64,000 nucleotides of DNA from Ustulina deusta (Eukaryota; Ascomycota; Sordariomycetes; Xylariales; Xylariaceae). The number at the start of each line of letters is the position of its first letter. Within the stretch, counting starts at the first letter, position 1. Where the stretch lies: contig JAJNNX010000017.1 of NCBI GenBank assembly GCA_023159155.1, positions 310,001-374,000 of the forward strand, written 5' to 3'. The notes beneath the pieces are model-generated. The model made no database searches. It was not told the DNA's origin and saw only the letters and a program-made list of their open reading frames with translations. The translations under genes and the position numbers were made by a program. Shown piece by piece: positions 58,668 through 64,000 of this stretch.

Positions 58668-60419
58668 AGTGCTGCTGCTGCCGCTTCTCTCCTGCTCGGC
58701 TGGGTGTCGCCGCTGTGGCGGTAATTCGCGGTGGTGTTGGCGCTGTCGTCGTCGTACTCGGAGGGGAGGCGGGGTCTCGTCGCCGAGAGCGAACACGCGG
58801 ACACAAGAAGCAAGAAGAAGGGGGGGCGATACAAGATGAAATCAAGCAAATACGAGACGGTGCCAATGCTTTGCCTTCTCTTGTCCGGAGAGCCGCTACC
58901 TAACCATGTCGGCCGATATGTATGTCTGTATGTATGTATGTGTGCCTATCACAATCGAGGCACCTCGGACAAGCCAGTGTCTCTGCTTCGAAGCCGGGGA
59001 TGACGACGACAAGCACGACGACAGACACCCGTAGCCGAAAACGAGGTGATGTGATGCGATCGGTGTGTGATATGTGATGTGTGTGATGTATGTGATTAGC
59101 CAAGGCAGCTTGGCCGATAATTGCTGGATACTAGATACAGGTAGGGAAGCGTAGACCAGCTAGACGATCTTGCTGCAGGCGGTAGTCTAGGGAGCTACTT
59201 ACCTAACACGATGGGGTCGATCAGCGCCGCAACTCATCCCACTTTTAGGAAATGCAAACACACCCGGGTAGGAGGAAACAGAACTAAACCTATTATAGCA
59301 ATTCCCCTCGCAACCAGTTGAAGTCCTCAAAAATAGTCATTTATTTATTCTATGTTTTATCTTTACATTATAACATTACAGTCGTACTGTACCTAGGACC
59401 ACACCTACCGTCCCGCTTATTTCCCTATGTAGGAGATAGGAGACACATTGATAGCATCTTTGTGCTTAGCAAAGTCGCTCTTCTATTTCCATACTACCTT
59501 GAGACTAGCTTTCGGGGCTCTGTTGGCCATATTTTTAATAGGCATGTCTTGATATTACAGTTGAGAGGGTAGATTGGGTCATTAATGAGACGAACCTACC
59601 CAGACTAATGGCATCGATGACATCGACAGTAAAAAGTCGACACCATGAGAAATGGATACGAGTTAGCGAGGTTCAGGGGTTGATTTTGTAAGTGAAGATT
59701 TCAGAGGGCACTAGACAGGTATCTAATGTAGACAAGGCGCGTCTTTACCGTTATTTAAAGAAGTACATTGACTCTTATCAGCAATCACTAAAACCCATAT
59801 ACTAAAGTTTAAGTTGAGGTTGGAAAAGAAAGGCCTAAGTGGTATATTTACCGCTTCTAATTCCGAGCGTCAATGTTCCGCTACACCTAAACTACCAGAA
59901 CTGCCTGGAACCGTTGCAGGAACTATCTCGCTCTGCATAGTACCTAGTTAGGTACCTGCCGAGCTACATACTTACATATGTATGTAGCTAGGGAACCTAG
60001 ACTATATTAGGTAGGTCGAGGTACGCAAATATATACCTAGACCCACCAATAATTTTAGCTCTTTGTAATTCTTTGACTTCTAGCAATGACCACTGTTCGT
60101 GTCGCCTACCTACATAGTAATTCTGAGTGCAGTCGGTACCTAACAAACCTTCCCGAATGTTGTCGACCTGGTTAGCCCAATGCCCCCTGGTAATACATAC
60201 ATTAGGCTTCTACCGAGTTCAACCCCGCCAAATTCACAATTAACCGATGGTAGATATATGACAAGAGGGTGAAAGTTATCGGCACCCCTCCAAATTTCGG
60301 CATGAAATGTGATGGTAGGTATATCCAAAAGTTAACTCCAACATATACATCGGCAGCCCCTCACTGTTCACTCACAATTTCACCCGTTCTTCTATCCTCG
60401 ACGGTATACCTATCGGATT
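58668..60419. promoter_or_regulatory. Divergent upstream region of GGA and TSR3
   Basis: 1.75 kb. It contains a TATG/TGTG-rich patch near 58917-58945 and a TGTGATG-rich patch near 59050-59095. Several TACCTAGGTA-like words lie at 59390-60030. No gene is supported. Confidence 0.5.
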
Positions 60420-61640
60420 ATGGTGCGTCACAAGAAAGACAACTTTCGTGGAGGCAAAAATGGCCCGCGCGCACGACCACGGCCAGCCCGGCACGTCGAC
60501 GATGCCGACCAAACCGACGATGCGCAACCTCCCCCTTTCAAGGCCGCCTGTTGGGATCTGAACCACTGTGACCCGAAGCGATGTTCCGGTAAGAAGCTCA
60601 TGCGACTCGGCCTCATGCGCGACCTGCATCTCGGCCAGCGCCACAACGGCGTCATCATCACCCCCAACGGCAAGCACACCTTGTCGCCAGCCGATCGCGA
60701 GCTCATGGACCAGTATGGCGCGGCCGTCGTCGAGTGCTCTTGGGCCCGGACGCAGGAGGTGCAGTGGAACAAGGTCGGCGGCAAATGCGAGCGCTTATTG
60801 CCCTACCTCGTTGCTGCGAACACCGTCAACTACGGCAAACCCTATCGTTTGAACTGCGTCGAGGCCTTGGCTGCGTCGTTCTACATCTGCGGCCACCCAG
60901 ACTGGGCCGAGCAGGTCCTTCGCCCTTTCAACTACGGCGAGTCCTTCCTTGCCATCAACTCAAAGCTCCTCAGGAAGTATGCTACCTGCGAAGACGAGGA
61001 CGCCATAAAGAAGACCGAGAAGGAGTGGCTGGAGCGTCTGGAGCGGGAACATGCCGAGAGTCGGGAGAACGACGACCATGATGATCTGTGGAAGGGGGGA
61101 AACGTCAACCGCAGGGTAATAGCAGACTCTGACGAGGACCCAGACGAGGGAGATGGTGATGACAATAGAGAAGGTGGCGACGATAACGAAAGTGTAGATG
61201 GTATTTACCTTGGCAAGAAACCCGCTCAATGGCCCAAGCCAGGTGGGGTCGCAGAAGGCGCGGAAAGGCCACAAAATAAAAAGGATCCCTTTGACATAAC
61301 GGATGACGAGGACGACGAGGCCGAAATGGAGGAGATTAGACGCAAGATCCTGGCATCCAAGCCTTTCGCCGATCCTGAAGACATTGACAAGAAACCGAAG
61401 CCGCAAGCCATCCCCCCTCCTCAACCACAGAGATACGAAGTTGATTTAGACATGGATCCAGACTCTGATAACGACAATTATTCGGATATTGGCGTCGACG
61501 ATACGTTTGACAACATCATCGACGCAACTCCTTTAACAGACAGGACGGGCTTGGTCAAACTGGAGAAAGAGAGAGCCAAAACGGTCGTAACAACCCGCAC
61601 GTTCACGTCGGGGAGCGCGGCAGCACCTCGCAGGTGGTGA
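60420..61640 (+). CDS. TSR3: 18S rRNA aminocarboxypropyltransferase Tsr3
   Basis: Single exon, 406 residues. The N-terminal segment has WDLNHCDPKRCSGKKL (residues 45-60), the RLI-like motif, then the SPOUT-like core: GVIITPNGKHTLSPADREL, AAVVECSWAR (101-110), RLLPYLVAANTVNYGKPYRLNCVEALAASFYICGH (125-159) and FNYGESFLAIN. This is the Tsr3 family, which moves the aminocarboxypropyl group of S-adenosylmethionine to the hypermodified pseudouridine of 18S rRNA during 40S maturation. The remaining 200 or so residues form an acidic, disordered tail (DEDPDEGDGDD), longer than in yeast but common in filamentous fungi. Confidence 0.93.
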   Translation: MVRHKKDNFRGGKNGPRARPRPARHVDDADQTDDAQPPPFKAACWDLNHCDPKRCSGKKLMRLGLMRDLHLGQRHNGVIITPNGKHTLSPADRELMDQYGAAVVECSWARTQEVQWNKVGGKCERLLPYLVAANTVNYGKPYRLNCVEALAASFYICGHPDWAEQVLRPFNYGESFLAINSKLLRKYATCEDEDAIKKTEKEWLERLEREHAESRENDDHDDLWKGGNVNRRVIADSDEDPDEGDGDDNREGGDDNESVDGIYLGKKPAQWPKPGGVAEGAERPQNKKDPFDITDDEDDEAEMEEIRRKILASKPFADPEDIDKKPKPQAIPPPQPQRYEVDLDMDPDSDNDNYSDIGVDDTFDNIIDATPLTDRTGLVKLEKERAKTVVTTRTFTSGSAAAPRRW

Positions 61641-62623
61641 ATAGATGACAGCTTGAATCCGTAATAACTGAATGAACTATATATCCGAGTATGAGGTTTG
61701 TTTTGTTGAGTAGGTAAGTATATGTAGCTCAATCTTGATATTTTCTGGCTGCTTTTTCCAGAATCCTCGGGACTCTTTTGTGACTTTAACTATCCCAATT
61801 TTATAACTCTCAATCTCAACCTCCCATCCCGTCATACCTAGCCCCCCCGACTGGTGCCATATTAAGGTTGCGGCGTTGCTAGGATTGTTCGACTATTCCG
61901 CCGCATCTTCATTTCACCGAATCTCACCTTGATACCATTGCTCCATCACCTAACTAGGACTTAGCTCTCCTTGTCGTAAACCACCGTAGCCCATAACCGC
62001 TACTTCCCATCCGATTCCATGCGGCTGTTCTGCCCCTGACCGGCGTAAACATCTTTTTATCGACATTTGGAGTCCGCTGCCGCGGTCAAAGAAGCCGGCA
62101 TAGCCATCGGGGTTCCCCAAGCGGCTCTCGAGCTCATCGGTCCTTCCGCAGCACAATGTCTCAAGCGAGCTAGAGCTGTATTGATGAGGGGCGTTCGGTT
62201 TATGCTGGCTTGCGGGGAAACAGCAGGGAGCGTGGTTGATGAAGTTGACGACGTCGTTCAAGGAACCTAGGTTAGTGGATCTATGCAAGCAGTGTTCTAT
62301 TAAGAATGCAAGCAGACCCGACTCGACTTCATCATGCAGGTCTACGGGTTATTGAAATTCTCTTCTCGAAAGTTATTCCATGCAGGCAAGGTTCCTTGAC
62401 TACACGCTTAGCTCCTAGAAGCTTCAAATATCTAGCTATTTAAAAGTGGTTGTACACTCTTTTGCTTATAATATCTATTTCCAATATTATTCATCTTTGG
62501 TTGTACGTGGCGGAATGTATAAGACGACTGGTATAGCTATAAAATTCCAAGAGCAAAGCAGGGTATATTATAACTGAAACCTCCCCACCCCCCATATAAA
62601 ATTGATTAATAGCATGTTGTAGT
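61641..62623. other. Intergenic, possible short unassigned frame
   Basis: A plus-strand frame at 62067-62270 (ALELIGPSAAQCLKRARAVLMRGVRF) has some coding character, but its start is TTG and no upstream exon could be joined. Nothing else is supported. Confidence 0.4.
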
Positions 62624-64000
62624 TTACTTCGAAGCTGACTTGAGTCCTTGATCTTCCCAATCAACCTTAAAAGAGTTCTTTTTCGCATATTGTTGGTTGC
62701 CGACCCATAATTCGAATCTGGCGTCGATAGCACCGACCACGAATTTGATGGCATAGCGAATCTCGTAATACTCTGGAGTTTTTTTAAAAGGCCGTTTATA
62801 CCAATCTGGTCTCTTGCCAGTTTTGAGTTGGATGTATTCTGAATCAACTTCTGACAAGTCTGATTCGACTGTACATAATGTGAAAACATTGACTGCAGCA
62901 AGCCCGAATCAGTACCTTCGACCAAAATAGAGACAGCAACATATGTAGATACGAAGAGAGGGCGGGGAGGGGGGAGAAATGATAAGAAAAGAGTTAATTC
63001 ACACCGTCGTCTTTATTTTTTGGCAGTTGATTTCTGTCTTGATGGGAAATCACGAGTTCCCTCTTCGAGATCCATTTATTGTCACGATTACGAGAGGCCT
63101 TGCTGAATCCGTGCGTTTTTCCGCTCTGCTCGGCATCGATATCGTCGCCCTATAGTGCATACTCTGTTAAAAACTTCCGTTTGGGTTCCCCGGGAAATGC
63201 CACTTGTGAAGGCAATCTTACCTTTCGTATAACCCATGAGATCTGATTATCTACCCAGCGATGGCCGTCGAGCTCAGATATTGCCCATCGCAGGCCTGAG
63301 TGCGCTTTCTCGTGATATCTCACACTAGTGACGACTCCGTAGGAAGCACGGGCTTTTCGTACCGTGAGCGCGGCCTTTCCGAACTTTTCCCTCTGCTTTC
63401 GGTCTAGGACGAGGCCTTTGACAACAGCAAGCTGACTATATTAACAGCACAATGCGTTAGATCGATGCTTGATATCCTGACTGGGCTAAATATGGGGTGT
63501 GAACTGGGACTCGTACGGTTCATCTGCTTCAGCAACGACAACTCTGGGGTTTGGAAATGCCTCCTTGATTCTCTGCTGAACATAGGCCGAGCTACCCAAA
63601 CCGCCGGAAAGCACCAGATAATTCTATTGAAGGCTCGCATCAGCTTCGGTTCTTAAGACGTGTCTTGCATAATGAAACTTAACATGTTATGGTTGAGGTA
63701 CCCACCGGTGTATTTTTGAGATTAAGTTTGGTTACTTTGTCGACCATTTCTCTAATGAATTGAATGATGCCGTCGACTTCTGGATCAAAAAGCGAGCGGA
63801 GATCTGCACTAGGTGATTTACCCTGTATCAGCATATCTAACCAATAATTTTACTCTGCGAGGAAAGTCCATTATTTTGACTTACTAAGAGAAGTTCATCT
63901 TGCCATCTGAAATGCCGACTGTTGAGCTTTCGGTTTGTCCCAACGAAATCGGCACCGTCACCCTTGCAACGCCAAACTCTGCTTCTTTGTGCTTCCCAAA
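62624..64000 (-). CDS. Hsp70-like ATPase family protein, 3' part
   Basis: The gene runs off the right edge. Exons seen: from beyond 64000 to 63885, 63822-63706, 63623-63517, 63435-63222, 63149-63005 and 62868-62624; all splices keep frame to the stop at 62624. The second actin-like half of the nucleotide-binding domain is clear: PNYLVLSGGLGSSAYVQQRIKEAFPNPRVVVAEADEP joins QLAVVKGLVLDRKQ across an intron. The end, FELWVGNQQYAKKNSFKVDWE, is a beta-rich tail typical of the divergent fungal Hsp70-like proteins, which lack the normal substrate lid and EEVD end. Introns are dense (five in 1.4 kb). Such proteins are numerous in ascomycetes and mostly uncharacterised, so a specific role cannot be given. 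Confidence 0.82.

Noticed and set aside
62067..62270. 67-codon plus-strand frame with fair codon character
   Set aside because: TTG start, no in-frame ATG upstream, no joinable exon; too weak to call.

Overview
The window looks like nuclear DNA of a filamentous ascomycete (Pezizomycotina). Genes carry short GT..AG introns (about 50-155 bp). There are HET, F-box, NACHT and Zn2Cys6 proteins, an isocyanide synthase and DHA-type MFS pumps. Ordinary GC-balanced DNA alternates with very AT-rich transposon relics whose copies differ mostly by C-to-T/G-to-A transitions, as expected of repeat-induced point mutation (RIP). Repeated TACCTAGGTA-like words between genes suggest Sordariomycetes, but I cannot fix the genus.

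Layout. 1-2959: RIP-degraded Ty1/copia element (copy A), cut by the window edge. 2960-12111: a gene island with an intact two-domain isocyanide synthase/dioxygenase gene (minus strand) and, divergent from it, an intact 925-residue reading frame that joins a FAD monooxygenase to an MFS transporter. 12117-18003: a complete copy (B) of the same copia family, with 162-bp LTRs and a TTAGT target duplication. 18004-35147: an accessory region with a beheaded NACHT gene, WD40 debris, an F-box protein, a HET protein, a BAHD-type acyltransferase, a small secreted protein, a broken CorA-like membrane protein, a frameshifted short-chain dehydrogenase and a Zn2Cys6 regulator. 35177-41615: an AT-rich block with a (GATT)5 end and 15-bp target duplications, best read as a minus-strand LINE that has separated the regulator from its 5' end. 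42468-44147: DHA2-type MFS pump. From about 44.9 kb onward, a conserved compartment: a membrane glycoprotein, a PP28-family protein, an uncharacterised membrane protein, mitochondrial IF-2, GGA, TSR3 and an Hsp70-like protein cut by the right edge.

How the genes may work together (inference). The isocyanide synthase/dioxygenase would make a vinyl isocyanide from an amino acid, the FAD domain would hydroxylate it, and the covalently attached MFS domain would export it. This is a compact biosynthetic unit held between two direct copies of one retrotransposon family. The acyltransferase, dehydrogenase, Zn2Cys6 regulator and DHA2 pump farther right look like a second, decaying metabolite cluster, or parts of the same one scattered by transposons. 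The right third is ordinary housekeeping DNA.
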